NCBI GenBank assembly: GCA_022729705.1 | Contig: DZAX01000001.1 | Span: 62,001 to 126,000, forward strand | Origin: Helicobacter cetorum | Lineage (GTDB): Bacteria; Campylobacterota; Campylobacteria; Campylobacterales; UBA6016 | Direction of reading: 5' to 3' | Length of the DNA stretch: 64,000 nucleotides | Shown: positions 53,720 to 63,030 of the stretch, piece after piece | Layout of the letters: each line of letters begins with the position of its first letter | Position numbering within the stretch: the stretch's first letter is position 1 | Program-made: the position numbers and the translations under genes | Notes under the pieces: model-generated | The model's input: only the letters and a program-made list of their open reading frames with translations | Database searches by the model: none | Told to the model about the DNA's origin: nothing

Positions 53720-55514
53720 GCCCTAGATAAAAGCTTCGTCCAGCTGTTGCGTAGCCGTCTACACTTTGATACTCTCTATCTAGTAGATTTTCAAGTTTTA
53801 GATAGCCGGATATGGTTTTGTCAAACTTATAATTTACGACTCCGTTTATCAAAGCGTAGTTTCCAGTTTGAACCGCTTTTGCATTTGTATCAAAGCGTGT
53901 TCCAACAAAAGATGAATAGACTCCCGCATGAAGAGCGTCGCTAAGATACCAATCGACGTTTAAAGAGGCAGAGTCGTGCGCTCTTCTGGCAAGTTCTTTA
54001 CCGCTTCCGTCAACCGCATGAAGTCTCGTATAAAGCCCGCTTAGCACGAGAGAGTCCGCAATTTGCGTCTTTGCTTTTAGCTCGTATCCTTGTAGCTTTG
54101 AGGTTCCGTCTATATTTTGATAGCCTTTTCCTTGCCAGTTTATCAGGTTTTGCACGGTGTTATAAAAATATGTTAGGCTAAGATTTCTATATGCGGCGGA
54201 CACGTCAAAGCTCTTTATATCCTCAGGTTTCAGATCAAAATTTGAGCTGCCCCATGGATTCATCATCTGTGTCAAAGTCGGCGTTTTAAACGCCAAACCA
54301 TAGTTTGTAAAAAATGAGACATCGCTATTTAACGCATATTTTGCACCGAGCTTACCGGTGGTTTTTGCGCCAAAAGATGTGTAGTCGTCATATCTCGCCG
54401 CCCCCGTTAGCGTAAGCCCCTTGTGCGACACTGTATTTGAGAGAAAAACCGCTCTTGTCGTATCCTTTTTTTTCACCTCAGAAGATGCGTATTTGGAGTA
54501 TCTAATATCCATATCTTCCACAGCCGCGCCCGCTGTGAGAGTTCCAAACCATGCGTATTTGAAGTCGTCTTTTAACTCATAGTTTCTAACGTCGCCTTTG
54601 AAGATTTTGACGCTATAAGGCGACGTTTCATCTAGCTCGTCTCTTTTTGACTCCGCTTTACTTACCTGAAAGCTGACATGATGTGAGTCTGCATCAAAAA
54701 GTGCCGCGGCTTTGTACATATCGTAGTCATATCCGCTTCGCTTTACGGCGTTTGGTGCCATATAGCCGTCATAGTTTGTCACGCCTCTAATAGCGTAGTA
54801 TTCGCCCTCTACTCTCAGATTTTTTAAGACGTTATAGCCCGCTTTTAAATTTGCGGTCGTGTTTTGGTAGCCGTCTCTTTCAAACTCATCACCTCTTTTG
54901 CCTTTTGGAGCCTGCGCACTAAAGCCATCCGTCAAATATCTTGATGCGTTCACAGCCAAATCATACCTCTCACGCCCATATTTTGCGCCTGCGTCAAAGC
55001 TTTTTGTGTTATAGCTTCCGACCATAGCGTGAGCGTGCGAGCTAAACCCTTTTTGCGCTTTTTTTGTGACGATATTGACAACTCCCGCCGCCGCGTCGGC
55101 TCCCCATATCGGATTTGCGCCTTTAATCAACTCTATACGCTCAACATCGCTTATGAGCAGATGGGCAAGCTCCGCTCCGCCGTCGGCGCTTGCAAGGTTA
55201 TTGTATTTTACGCCGTCAATCAAAACAAGCGTATATTTTGTGTCAAACCCCTGCATAAAAAGCGATGTAGCCGTTCCCATGCCGCCGTTTTGCACAAAAC
55301 CAGCTCCGCTAATTGACGACAACGCCTCAGTCACGCTCGTAAAACGCCTCTCTTCAATCTCATCCGCCGTTATCACCTCAATATTTGAAGTGACATTTTC
55401 AAGTTTTTGAGCCGCCTTTGAAGCCGCCGTAACCGTAATAGACTCTAGCGTCTGAGCGGACGCACCAAACGCCGAAACTCCGGCGATAATAGACAATAGT
55501 ATACTTCTCTTCAA
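53703..55514 (-). CDS. btuB: TonB-dependent outer-membrane receptor, BtuB-like
   Basis: 603 residues. Signal peptide (MKRSILLSIIAGVSAFGASA), TonB box LESITVTAA, plug domain (about 40-150) with VEVITADEIEERR-like start and GANPIWGADAAAGVVNIVTKKA, then a 22-strand barrel ending GYATAGRSFYLGLKAAF. The length equals BtuB. Cobalamin or cobinamide uptake is inferred from its neighbours. A structured leader precedes it. Confidence 0.85.
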   Translation of the reverse strand: MKRSILLSIIAGVSAFGASAQTLESITVTAASKAAQKLENVTSNIEVITADEIEERRFTSVTEALSSISGAGFVQNGGMGTATSLFMQGFDTKYTLVLIDGVKYNNLASADGGAELAHLLISDVERIELIKGANPIWGADAAAGVVNIVTKKAQKGFSSHAHAMVGSYNTKSFDAGAKYGRERYDLAVNASRYLTDGFSAQAPKGKRGDEFERDGYQNTTANLKAGYNVLKNLRVEGEYYAIRGVTNYDGYMAPNAVKRSGYDYDMYKAAALFDADSHHVSFQVSKAESKRDELDETSPYSVKIFKGDVRNYELKDDFKYAWFGTLTAGAAVEDMDIRYSKYASSEVKKKDTTRAVFLSNTVSHKGLTLTGAARYDDYTSFGAKTTGKLGAKYALNSDVSFFTNYGLAFKTPTLTQMMNPWGSSNFDLKPEDIKSFDVSAAYRNLSLTYFYNTVQNLINWQGKGYQNIDGTSKLQGYELKAKTQIADSLVLSGLYTRLHAVDGSGKELARRAHDSASLNVDWYLSDALHAGVYSSFVGTRFDTNAKAVQTGNYALINGVVNYKFDKTISGYLKLENLLDREYQSVDGYATAGRSFYLGLKAAF

Positions 55515-55550
55515 AAAAATCCTTTTGTTTTATGGTTAAATTTTTATTTT

Positions 55551-55718
55551 TTAATTTGAAGTAAAGGCGGGTGGCGAGAGTCCTGTTGATGTGTTGTTGA
55601 AGTCGTTTTGAAGGAAAAAAGAGTACGCAGAGCCCATTGCGGAGAGCTTTGCTCTTGATACGCAAAATAAGATTCCCGCATGGGTAAAATAAAATCTGCT
55701 TGATACTCTTTTTGTCAT
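55551..55718 (-). CDS. Possible 55-residue leader ORF upstream of btuB
   Basis: ATG 55718 to TAA 55551, open for 55 codons, ending FNNTSTGLSPPAFTSN, 36 bp before btuB. No ribosome site is seen, and the ATG lies where transcription from the TATAAT at 55725-55730 would begin. The frame covers the whole structured segment, so it may be chance. Confidence 0.25.
   Translation of the reverse strand: MTKRVSSRFYFTHAGILFCVSRAKLSAMGSAYSFFLQNDFNNTSTGLSPPAFTSN
55616..55713 (-). ncRNA. Candidate structured 5' leader RNA of btuB
   Basis: Nested complementarity: 10 bp (55616-55625 with 55704-55713), GCAGA/TCTGC (55627-55631 with 55695-55699), a 9-bp stem with one bulge (55633-55642 with 55676-55684), and AGAGC/GCTCT hairpin (55643-55655). 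It lies 100 nt upstream of btuB and just downstream of a TATAAT. It lacks a recognisable B12-box, so it is not obviously the known cobalamin riboswitch. Confidence 0.55.
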
Positions 55719-55724
55719 ATAGAA

Positions 55725-55730
55725 ATTATA
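55725..55730 (-). promoter_or_regulatory. -10 box (TATAAT) for btuB leader
   Basis: Consensus TATAAT on the minus strand, seven bases upstream of the structured leader. No well-spaced -35 is seen, which is common in Campylobacterota promoters. Confidence 0.5.
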
Positions 55731-55756
55731 GTGGAGTTAGGCTAAATAAGCAACTG

Positions 55757-55926
55757 TCAAGTTTTACCACATTGCACCATTTTATTTAAAAGAGTGGTGC
55801 AAAACTCATCAGGTGAAATCTTAAAATTTTGCGGTTCTATTTCAAACCAACTCTTCACTGCTTCGCACGATGTTCTGACTTTAAGTTCTTTTTTCAGGTT
55901 GTATAGTTTTTTTGGGATATTATAGT
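55757..55926 (-). pseudogene. Transposase C-terminal remnant (IS481-like)
   Basis: About 56 codons with no start: YNIPKKLYNLKKELKVR, then a Trp-Phe-Glu stretch and PDEFCTTLLNKM, ending QCGKT and TGA at 55757. This is the usual tail of IS481-type transposases after the last catalytic Glu (tyrosine-Asn... 'tPyEAvksWF... P..F'). It overlaps the last 33 bp of bioD. The rest of the element is gone. Confidence 0.65.
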
Positions 55927-56532
55927 TTTTAAATCTTCCAGCTCCAAGACCTCTTGGAGGTTTTTTGTAAAAAATGGCTTGCTAACGCTATCAAACTCAT
56001 CGTTTTCCCTGCGGTTAAATAGGAGTGCATGGGCTATTTGTCTATTTTTTAGGGTCGATGTTGACAAAAGAGCGTCGTTGATGCACCCAAGCCCTGTATG
56101 AGATACCAAAATGGTGAAATCAGCTTTTATCGCCAAATCTATCATAAAAAAATCTTTTTCAATAGGCGTAAAAAGTCCGCCGGCACCTTCTATGACGACG
56201 ACGTCGGCTTTTGTAAAAAGTTTTTTTATTGCGTTATCTATGTGACTCGGATCAATATTTTGCGACCCTTTCGCCACAAAAGGAGCCGCCGCAAGAGCAA
56301 ACCTATATGGGCAAACTTCGTCCAAAGAGAGATATTCGCCGTATAAAGCGAGATATTTTTTCAAAAGAGCCGTCGCATCTTGCGGAGCGTCTACAGCTCC
56401 TGTTTCTATCGGCTTAAACGGAGCCGCTTTTATGCCCATGTCGCAAAATATCTCCATAAGCTTTAGCGTCGTGTATGTTTTGCCAACCCCCGTCCCCGTG
56501 GCTGTTACAAAAATAGTTTGTTTTTTAATCAT
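55894..56532 (-). CDS. bioD: Dethiobiotin synthetase
   Basis: 212 residues. FVTATGTGVGKTYTTLKLM (P-loop), AAPFKPIETGA (substrate lysine) and VVVIEGAGGLFTPI are BioD signatures. It carboxylates diaminopelargonic acid with ATP. The C-terminus runs into an IS remnant and may have lost or replaced a few residues. It overlaps ppk2 by 8 bp; no other biotin gene is near. Confidence 0.92.
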   Translation of the reverse strand: MIKKQTIFVTATGTGVGKTYTTLKLMEIFCDMGIKAAPFKPIETGAVDAPQDATALLKKYLALYGEYLSLDEVCPYRFALAAAPFVAKGSQNIDPSHIDNAIKKLFTKADVVVIEGAGGLFTPIEKDFFMIDLAIKADFTILVSHTGLGCINDALLSTSTLKNRQIAHALLFNRRENDEFDSVSKPFFTKNLQEVLELEDLKTIISQKNYTT

Positions 56533-57346
56533 TCATTCTTTGGATAAGTCTGCTATAGATTAGCATTACGTTTGGATCTGTTAGAAGAGAGACTTTTGCG
56601 TCCTCTTTGCCGTCATAGTCGATGTGTAGCAAAATATCTTTTATGATATTTAGTCTAGCGACTCTTTTGTTGTTTGCGTCTATTATCATCCACGGCGTGT
56701 ACGGCGTATGAGTTCTTGCAAACATCTCCTCTTTAGCTTTTGTATACTCGTCAAAGTTTTTTTGCGCCAGCTCGTCTATCGGGCTTATTTTCCATCTTTT
56801 TAGCGGGTCTTCCAGCCTTGCGGAGAGTCTTTTTTCCTGCGTCTCTTTTGTAATTGAGAGATAGTATTTGAAAAATATTATGCCGTCATCCACAAGCATC
56901 TGCTCAAAAAGCGGCGTTTGTCTTAGAAATCTCTGGTGTTGCTCTTTTGTGCAAAATCCCATTACTTTTTCCACACCCGCTCTGTTGTACCAGCTTCTAT
57001 CAAATAGCACTATTTCGCTGGGGTTTGGCAAGTGCGGCACATAGCGCTGAAAATACCAGCTGTTCATCTCTGTATCGCTTGGTTTGCCCAGAGCCACGAC
57101 TCTAGCACCCCTTGGGTTTAGGTGTTCTGTGATGATTTTGATAAGACCGCCCTTACCGGCGGCGTCTCGCCCCTCAAAAACTATCAAAATACGTTTACCT
57201 TTATCTTTTACCCAGTTTTGGAGCTTGACAAGCTCTATTTGTAACTCTTCTAGCTCGTCTTCATATATTTTTGCGTCTATTTTTTTGTTTTTTTTCTCCT
57301 CTTTTATAGCCCCCCCTTCCGGATGCTCCTTATCTTTTTTGCTCAT
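56525..57346 (-). CDS. ppk2: Polyphosphate kinase 2 (PPK2)
   Basis: 273 residues from ATG 57346, which overlaps the ribD stop (ATGA); an ATG seven codons upstream is possible. Walker A VFEGRDAAGKGGLIK, YFQRYVPHLPNPSEIVLFDRSWYNRAGVE (lid and Walker B region in sequence, with a normal spacing) and the conserved C-terminus RWKISPIDELAQKNFDEYTKA. PPK2 makes nucleoside triphosphates from polyphosphate. A Lys/Glu-rich N-terminus of about 25 residues is typical. Confidence 0.94.
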   Translation of the reverse strand: MSKKDKEHPEGGAIKEEKKNKKIDAKIYEDELEELQIELVKLQNWVKDKGKRILIVFEGRDAAGKGGLIKIITEHLNPRGARVVALGKPSDTEMNSWYFQRYVPHLPNPSEIVLFDRSWYNRAGVEKVMGFCTKEQHQRFLRQTPLFEQMLVDDGIIFFKYYLSITKETQEKRLSARLEDPLKRWKISPIDELAQKNFDEYTKAKEEMFARTHTPYTPWMIIDANNKRVARLNIIKDILLHIDYDGKEDAKVSLLTDPNVMLIYSRLIQRMND

Positions 57347-58362
57347 GTGTTGTTCCTTTTTGCCCAAATTAACAGATCCTTATCTGTTGTGCGAGAGTGT
57401 AATATTTTAAAACTTAAATCAATAGCGTCCAAATCGGAGGCGCCTGATAATTTTGTGGATACAAAAAAAAGATAGTGCGAGACTATATCGCACGTCGCTT
57501 TTAGCATTCCACCGCCGCCCTCTATCATTGTAAAGTTATAGTTTTTTATTGTGTCTAGTGAGTTTGAAATGATAACTTTTCTATTTTTCACTCCAAATAG
57601 CGGTATTGTTTTATCAAAAGCGTCTGTTTTTGAGTAGACAAATACATCGGGAGCCTTGCCGCCCGTTAGTCTAGCGTCAAGAGTTGGTCTATCTATGCGG
57701 GCGGTGTTGGCTCCTATGGCGAGCAAATCTATCTTATCTCTTATAGCGTGGACTAGACGAAAAGAGTCGTCACAACTTATTTTGCCGCCGGATATTCTGC
57801 CGTTCATCGTAAGGGCGAGCTTGAAAAAAGTAAAGCCATCGCCGTTTTTCCACATAAAAAAAGGCTCCGTTAACTCATGACATGCAAGGTTGTCGGCAAA
57901 AATAGTTTTTACGCCGCTTTGGCTTAATATGTCGCATCCGCCGAGCGCCTCTATATTTTGCTCTTTTGTTCCGACGATTACGCATTGAGGTTTTAGGACT
58001 GATAGAAGTTTTGCGCATGAGGGCGTTTTACCCTCGTGTGCGCACGGCTCCAGAGTGACGTATATGTCGCAATCGTTAAATAGCGTAGTTGCGTTTTGCT
58101 TTAAAAAATCGTGGATTTCATGGGATGTTTGAAGTTTTGTGAGAAGCTCTTTTTTTTCAGAATCGCCTGAGAGAACAAAAAACGCAGCTTTAAGCGCTTC
58201 CACCTCTGCGTGAGGCTCTCCGGCTTTTTTGTGAGCCTCCAAAGAGAGTAGGAGTCCGTTTTTAACAACCGCCGCACCTACTGCCGGATTTGGATATGTA
58301 AGAGCTTGATACTCCCATGCTTTTTGGCATGCTAGGTTAAGAAATTTTGCGGCTATTTCCAC
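57343..58362 (-). CDS. ribD: Bifunctional riboflavin deaminase/reductase
   Basis: 339 residues. Zinc deaminase motif PHAEVEAL and TLEPCAHEGKTPSCAKLL in the N-terminal half, then the NADPH reductase half with FFKLALTMNGRISG and IGANTARIDRPTLDAR. Second and third steps of the GTP-derived branch of riboflavin synthesis. The N-terminus overlaps rimP by 10 bp. Confidence 0.94.
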   Translation of the reverse strand: MEIAAKFLNLACQKAWEYQALTYPNPAVGAAVVKNGLLLSLEAHKKAGEPHAEVEALKAAFFVLSGDSEKKELLTKLQTSHEIHDFLKQNATTLFNDCDIYVTLEPCAHEGKTPSCAKLLSVLKPQCVIVGTKEQNIEALGGCDILSQSGVKTIFADNLACHELTEPFFMWKNGDGFTFFKLALTMNGRISGGKISCDDSFRLVHAIRDKIDLLAIGANTARIDRPTLDARLTGGKAPDVFVYSKTDAFDKTIPLFGVKNRKVIISNSLDTIKNYNFTMIEGGGGMLKATCDIVSHYLFFVSTKLSGASDLDAIDLSFKILHSRTTDKDLLIWAKRNNT

Positions 58363-58781
58363 TCAAAATAGGTTCTGGCTTTTGATATGTCGTTAAAAGA
58401 GAGTTTAACAACTTCGTCCGTTTCAACGCTTATGGAGTCGCCCTCGACGCTTATGAGTTTGCCTCTTAATTTTACGCCGTTTTTTAGGCTCATCTTTACA
58501 AGTTCGCCTACTGATTTTTGAAACTGCTCTAAATTTCTTAGGTTTCTCTCTATTCCAGGTGAGCCGACTTCAAGGTAGTATTTATCTTTTACAGGTGGAT
58601 TTGTGTCCAAATACGGCGATAAAACAGCATTTATATCGGCGCATACATCAAGGTTTACGCCGCCCTCTTTTTGGATGGAAACCCTAAAGATATGACCCTC
58701 GTCTCCGGCTTGCACAAGCTCTGCATCGTATAGCGTCGCACCAAAACTCTCTACTATTTTTTTTATTTCGTTAATATTCAT
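58353..58781 (-). CDS. rimP: Ribosome maturation factor RimP
   Basis: 142 residues. The N-terminal domain and the SPGIERNLRNLEQF segment are conserved family features, with a C-terminal SH3-like domain (VKLRGKLISVEGDSISV). Helps 30S assembly. ATG overlaps rbfA (ATGA), in the infB–rbfA–rimP order. Confidence 0.93.
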   Translation of the reverse strand: MNINEIKKIVESFGATLYDAELVQAGDEGHIFRVSIQKEGGVNLDVCADINAVLSPYLDTNPPVKDKYYLEVGSPGIERNLRNLEQFQKSVGELVKMSLKNGVKLRGKLISVEGDSISVETDEVVKLSFNDISKARTYFEWK

Positions 58782-59125
58782 TTTTTCCCGCCAAGTATCT
58801 CTTCTAGTCTCTTCTCTTTTTCTAGCGAATCGTCAAAATAAAACGTCAGTTTCGGCATTTTTGACACCGCATCTAGCGCCGTACAATATCTAGCTATATA
58901 TGAGGAACTTTTTTTGAGTCCTGAAATTATTTTCTGTTTTTCGCTTTGCGAAAATCCGTCGTCAAGTATATAAACCGTAGCGTCCGACAAGCCTTTAGCA
59001 CTCTCTACTTTTACAACGCTAAGAGAGCTTAGAGTCTCATTGCCAAGAGTTCCTATCGCTTCTCCGATAAGCTCCGTTAGCGATGACTCCGCCCTTAAAA
59101 CTCTAATGCTTTTGTTGTTCGCCAT
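58778..59125 (-). CDS. rbfA: Ribosome-binding factor A
   Basis: 115 residues, single KH-like domain: IRVLRAESSLTELIGEA, LSSLSVVKVESAKGLSDATVYI, and MPKLTFYFDDSLEKEKRLEEIL. A 30S maturation factor, two bp after infB. Confidence 0.92.
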   Translation of the reverse strand: MANNKSIRVLRAESSLTELIGEAIGTLGNETLSSLSVVKVESAKGLSDATVYILDDGFSQSEKQKIISGLKKSSSYIARYCTALDAVSKMPKLTFYFDDSLEKEKRLEEILGGKK

Positions 59126-59127
59126 TA

Positions 59128-61731
59128 TTACCCCGCATTTTGCTCAAATACAGCGGCTTTTGTGATTGTCTTAAACGTCTCTATCACGTCGCCCTCTTTA
59201 AACTCGTTAAAGCCGTCTATTACGATACCGCACTCAAATCCTGATTTAACTTCTCTTACGTCGTCTTTAAAGCGTTTTAGAGAGTTTATCTTGCCCTCAT
59301 GCACCACAGCGCCGTTTCTGTGGATTTTTATCTCAGCGCCTCTTGCCACTGTGCCGTCCGTTACCATACAACCGGCGATTACAAGGTTTTTACCAACTGT
59401 AAATAGATTTCTAACCTCAGCTTTTGCCACCGATACAAGCTCTTTAATTGGAGAGAGCATATCGCCGACCACTACTTTGATGTCGTCTATCAGCTCAAAT
59501 ATTACAGAGTAAGTTTTAATTTCTACGCCATAGTTGTCCGCTTTGTCTTTGATGACGGTATTTGGTTTTACATTAAAGCCTATAATTAGAGTATTTTCAC
59601 CCGCCTTTGCAAGCTCGACGTCGCTCTCCGTGATACCGCCGACCGCAGAGTGTACAAGGTGAACCTTGACCTCCTCGTTTCGTATCTTCTCAAGGCTCGC
59701 TTTGATAGCCTCAAGACTACCTTGAACATCCGCTTTTAGCACGATATTTAGTCTTTTTAGCTTACCCTCTTTAATAAGGTGATGCAAGTCGTCAAACGTC
59801 GCCTTCGTTGTTTTGGAAAGCTCTCTTTGTCTTTGGTGTTCTCTGATATTTTCAGCATACTCTCTAGCTATTTTCTCGCTCTCTACGGCTACAAGCATAT
59901 CTCCGGCGCCAGGTACACCATCAAGTCCGAGTATCTGCCCCGGCTCCGAAGGAGCTAACTGTTTTAGCGGTTTACCCATGTCGTCGATAATAGCTCTTAT
60001 TCTTCCGTAGTTTTGACCTACGACTACCGTATCGCCGACTCTTAACGTGCCGTCTTGTACGAGTACTGTGGCAACTGCGCCTCTTCCTTTTTCAAGAGAA
60101 GCTTCTACGACTATCGCTTTTGCATTTTTCTTTGGGTTGCCTTTTAGCTCCATGATTTCGGCTTGGATAAGTATCGTATCAAGTAGTGTTTCGATTCCTT
60201 CGCCTGTTTTTGCCGATATGTGTACAAACTCATAGTCGCCGCCCCACTCAACGGGAGTGATACCCATCTCGGAGAGTTGTGTTTTTACAAAATCAGGATT
60301 TGCGGAGGGTTTGTCTATTTTATTGACAGCTATCAAAAAAGGCACTTTTGCGTCTCTGATGTGGCTGATAGCCTCTCTTGTCTGAGGCATAACGCCGTCA
60401 TCCGCCGCTACTACGATAATGGCTATGTCGGTGATTTGTGCGCCTCTAGCTCTCATGTGCGTAAACGCTTCGTGCCCCGGCGTGTCTAAGAATGTTATCT
60501 TGTGTCCGTTTTTCTCCACCATATATGCGCCGATATGCTGAGTGATGCCTCCCGCTTCTCCCGACGCTACTTTTGCATTTCTGATTTTGTCAAGAAGCGT
60601 GGTTTTACCATGGTCGACGTGACCCATGATTGTTACTATCGGAGCTCTCTCGCCGCCTACCTCTATATCTTGATCGTCATACTCTTTTAGGTAGTCAAAC
60701 TCCTCCAGCGCACTTGAAATACTAACAGTTATTCCAAACTCTTCTGAGAGTATCTCAATCAGGTCGTTATCCATAAAGTCGTTTTTAGTCTTCATAAGAC
60801 CTAGATTAAAGATAGATTTAATTACCTCGCCAAGCGGTTTATTGATTTTTTCGGCAAATTCATAAACCCTTATATCTTCATGTACTTCTATGTCGGTTAC
60901 TACTTCTTCTTTATCTTTCTCTTGCGCCTGAGATCTAAATTTTCTTCTTTTTTGCGGTCTAGCCATATTTTGTGTATTAATTCTTGGTTGCAGCTTTTTG
61001 ACACCCGCTTTTGCTTTTTGGTTTTCCGCCGTTTTTGCCGGAACTACTTTTTCTTCGTCATCCAAAAACTTATCTTGCATAGAAAAGTCAGGTAGCATAA
61101 CCATATCAAAGCCGTCGTCGTCTTTGTCGGCAAACTCTCTATTTATACTTATTTTAACAGCGTCTGTCTTTTTTGAGGCGTAGTGTTGAGCCTTTTGTTT
61201 TTTAGCTTGTTCTGATTTTTGCTTTAACTCTACTTTTTTAGCCTCTTCTTTTTTTATCTCTTCACGTTTAGTTTCTTCTTTTTTAAGTTCTTCTCTTTTG
61301 TTTTCTTCGTTTTTAGCTTCTACTTTTGGCTGCGGATTAGCTTTTCTGATTATTTCAAAATTTTTTCTCTCTCTTGGCGGTTGTGTTCTTTGTTTTACCG
61401 GAGCTATCTCTGGCTCTTTTGGTTTATCTTTTACGATTTCCTCTTTTGTTTGGGTTTGTGGTTGTTGTGCGCTCTGTGTTTCTGGTTGCAGCTTAGGTGT
61501 CTCTTTTGGTTTTGGCGTAACCTTTTCTTCGGTTTGCTTTTTTATCTCCTCAGGGCTTATTGGTTTTTCGCCTTTCATAAAAAAATTCATTACTTTTTGG
61601 GCATCCTCAAGACTTATGCCGCTTGAGTGGCTTTTTGCCTCTATTTTAAACTCTGCGCAAAACTCCAAAATCTCTTTGGGTTTTAACCCGAGTTCATCGG
61701 CTATCTCTTTAACTTTTACCTTATTGTCCAT
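59128..61731 (-). CDS. infB: Translation initiation factor IF-2
   Basis: 867 residues. Lys/Glu/Pro-rich linker (about 75-280), then the G domain [29 protein letters not shown] and NKIDKP, and domains for fMet-tRNA binding. ATG 61731 is used; a TTG one codon upstream has better spacing to GGAG. Overlaps the ylxR end by 11 bp. Confidence 0.97.
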   Translation of the reverse strand: MDNKVKVKEIADELGLKPKEILEFCAEFKIEAKSHSSGISLEDAQKVMNFFMKGEKPISPEEIKKQTEEKVTPKPKETPKLQPETQSAQQPQTQTKEEIVKDKPKEPEIAPVKQRTQPPRERKNFEIIRKANPQPKVEAKNEENKREELKKEETKREEIKKEEAKKVELKQKSEQAKKQKAQHYASKKTDAVKISINREFADKDDDGFDMVMLPDFSMQDKFLDDEEKVVPAKTAENQKAKAGVKKLQPRINTQNMARPQKRRKFRSQAQEKDKEEVVTDIEVHEDIRVYEFAEKINKPLGEVIKSIFNLGLMKTKNDFMDNDLIEILSEEFGITVSISSALEEFDYLKEYDDQDIEVGGERAPIVTIMGHVDHGKTTLLDKIRNAKVASGEAGGITQHIGAYMVEKNGHKITFLDTPGHEAFTHMRARGAQITDIAIIVVAADDGVMPQTREAISHIRDAKVPFLIAVNKIDKPSANPDFVKTQLSEMGITPVEWGGDYEFVHISAKTGEGIETLLDTILIQAEIMELKGNPKKNAKAIVVEASLEKGRGAVATVLVQDGTLRVGDTVVVGQNYGRIRAIIDDMGKPLKQLAPSEPGQILGLDGVPGAGDMLVAVESEKIAREYAENIREHQRQRELSKTTKATFDDLHHLIKEGKLKRLNIVLKADVQGSLEAIKASLEKIRNEEVKVHLVHSAVGGITESDVELAKAGENTLIIGFNVKPNTVIKDKADNYGVEIKTYSVIFELIDDIKVVVGDMLSPIKELVSVAKAEVRNLFTVGKNLVIAGCMVTDGTVARGAEIKIHRNGAVVHEGKINSLKRFKDDVREVKSGFECGIVIDGFNEFKEGDVIETFKTITKAAVFEQNAG

Positions 61732-61975
61732 CAAAAATGGTCTCCTTTAATTTTGCGCAAATGGTCTCGGCGTCTGTTTTTGGAATTTTTAAAAACGAAG
61801 AGAATTTTTTTATAAGTTGTTTTGAATTGACGCACTCATTACACAGATAAAAACTTCTACCAGACTTCGTGAACTCTTTTAAGCCCCCGTCTATGTATTG
61901 AAATCTTTTTAATTCGTGCTGTAAAAAGCGCTTTCTGCAGACGATACACATTCTAACGGGATGTTGTTTGTTCAT
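61721..61975 (-). CDS. ylxR: YlxR-family (DUF448) RNA-binding protein
   Basis: 84 residues: RMCIVCRKRFLQHELKRF with the family CxxC, GRSFYLCNECV. Small nucleic-acid-binding fold found before infB in many bacteria. Exact function not settled. Confidence 0.9.
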   Translation of the reverse strand: MNKQHPVRMCIVCRKRFLQHELKRFQYIDGGLKEFTKSGRSFYLCNECVNSKQLIKKFSSFLKIPKTDAETICAKLKETIFDGQ

Positions 61976-62008
61976 ATTATTTTTCGAATTCTACCAAAGT
62001 TTTGCTTT

Positions 62009-62893
62009 TTAGCTTTTTTGGCAAATAAGCCCGTCGTTATCAAAATCAAAAATCTCAATTCTAAAAAAACCAAACGAATTTTCCAAAACTCTTTTTAGTC
62101 TCTCAGCGTCGTCTGCGTACACCATACTAAAAAACGAGGAACCGCTACCGGATAACGTGCTCATAAGGGCTCCGCTCTCAAGGGCTAGTCTTTGCACTTC
62201 AAAGAGTTCGGGTAAGTTTTTCATTCTAATCTCTTGGTGAAACTTATCTTTTGAGGCTGTTCTTAGCATATCGTAGTTACCGGCAAACAAAAGAGCAGTC
62301 AAAAGAGAAGAACGCGAAAGATTAAATACCGCCTCTTCTTTTGTGTACCTTTTTGGCAATGAACCCCTTGAGTGATTGGTGGACATATGCACGTTTGGTA
62401 TTACCACGACGGCTTTTAGAGAGCTTGGCATCTCTTTTTTTATACTAAAGACCCTTGCATCCTCTACCGCCGCCACATTAAATCCGCCGTGTATTGCAGG
62501 CGTTATATTATCCGGATGAGGCTCGTAAGTTAGAGCTATATTTAGTGCTTTCTCTCGTGAAATTTCTATACCCGCCATTTCGTAAGCCGCTTTAACCGCT
62601 GTAACCACAGTGGCGGAAGAGCTTCCAAGCCCTCTTGAAATCGGTATATTGTTTGTAAATTCAAACCGAAAATTATCTTTTTTGCCAGTTATATTTTTAT
62701 ATTGTTCGTTAAAAATATTTACAAATATATTTCCGCTTTTCATTTTAATACTATTTTTGCCCTCTCCTCTTATGGAGACGCTAAAAAATTTAGAGCGTTT
62801 TACGTCGACCTCGTTTCTCAAAGAGAGAGCGACACCAAGCGTATCAAATCCAGGTCCCATATTGGCGCTTGTTGCGGGTACCGAAAAAAACAA
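62009..62893 (-). CDS. thrB: Homoserine kinase (GHMP)
   Basis: 294 residues. N-terminal SVPATSANMGPGFDTLGVAL, the ATP loop PISRGLGSSSATVVTA, and STLSGSGSSFFSM are ThrB signatures. Phosphorylates homoserine for threonine synthesis. Its presence makes a homoserine kinase role for the APH-fold kinase at 52892 less likely. Confidence 0.95.
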   Translation of the reverse strand: MFFSVPATSANMGPGFDTLGVALSLRNEVDVKRSKFFSVSIRGEGKNSIKMKSGNIFVNIFNEQYKNITGKKDNFRFEFTNNIPISRGLGSSSATVVTAVKAAYEMAGIEISREKALNIALTYEPHPDNITPAIHGGFNVAAVEDARVFSIKKEMPSSLKAVVVIPNVHMSTNHSRGSLPKRYTKEEAVFNLSRSSLLTALLFAGNYDMLRTASKDKFHQEIRMKNLPELFEVQRLALESGALMSTLSGSGSSFFSMVYADDAERLKRVLENSFGFFRIEIFDFDNDGLICQKS

Positions 62894-62899
62894 TTCTTA

Positions 62900-63030
62900 A
62901 TCCTTTACATTTATATCTTAATAGTACGCTACAACGGGCAAAGCCCGTTGTAGCTACGCTGAGCGCTAAGCTACTAAAGCTAGCCGCCAAGGCGGCAGAT
63001 TTTTTGAGCGGCATTAAAAGCGGCTTTATT
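62900..63030. repeat. Hairpin cluster between thrB and TsaB-like gene
   Basis: A perfect 11-bp hairpin with an AAA loop at 62929-62953 (arms CTACAACGGGC and GCCCGTTGTAG), GCCGCC/GGCGGC with AA at 62983-62996, then a T-run at 63000-63005 on the plus strand. It shares ACTAAAGCTAGCCGC with the element at 16.34 kb (inverted). Confidence 0.7.

Noticed and set aside
55399..55665. 88-residue open frame across the btuB start
   Set aside because: It overlaps btuB in another frame and has no coding support; the structured leader explains the upstream part.
55551..55757. Classical cobalamin riboswitch in front of btuB
   Set aside because: I could not find the conserved B12-box or the core CCCGCAACTGTA-type segment, so only an unnamed structured leader is reported.
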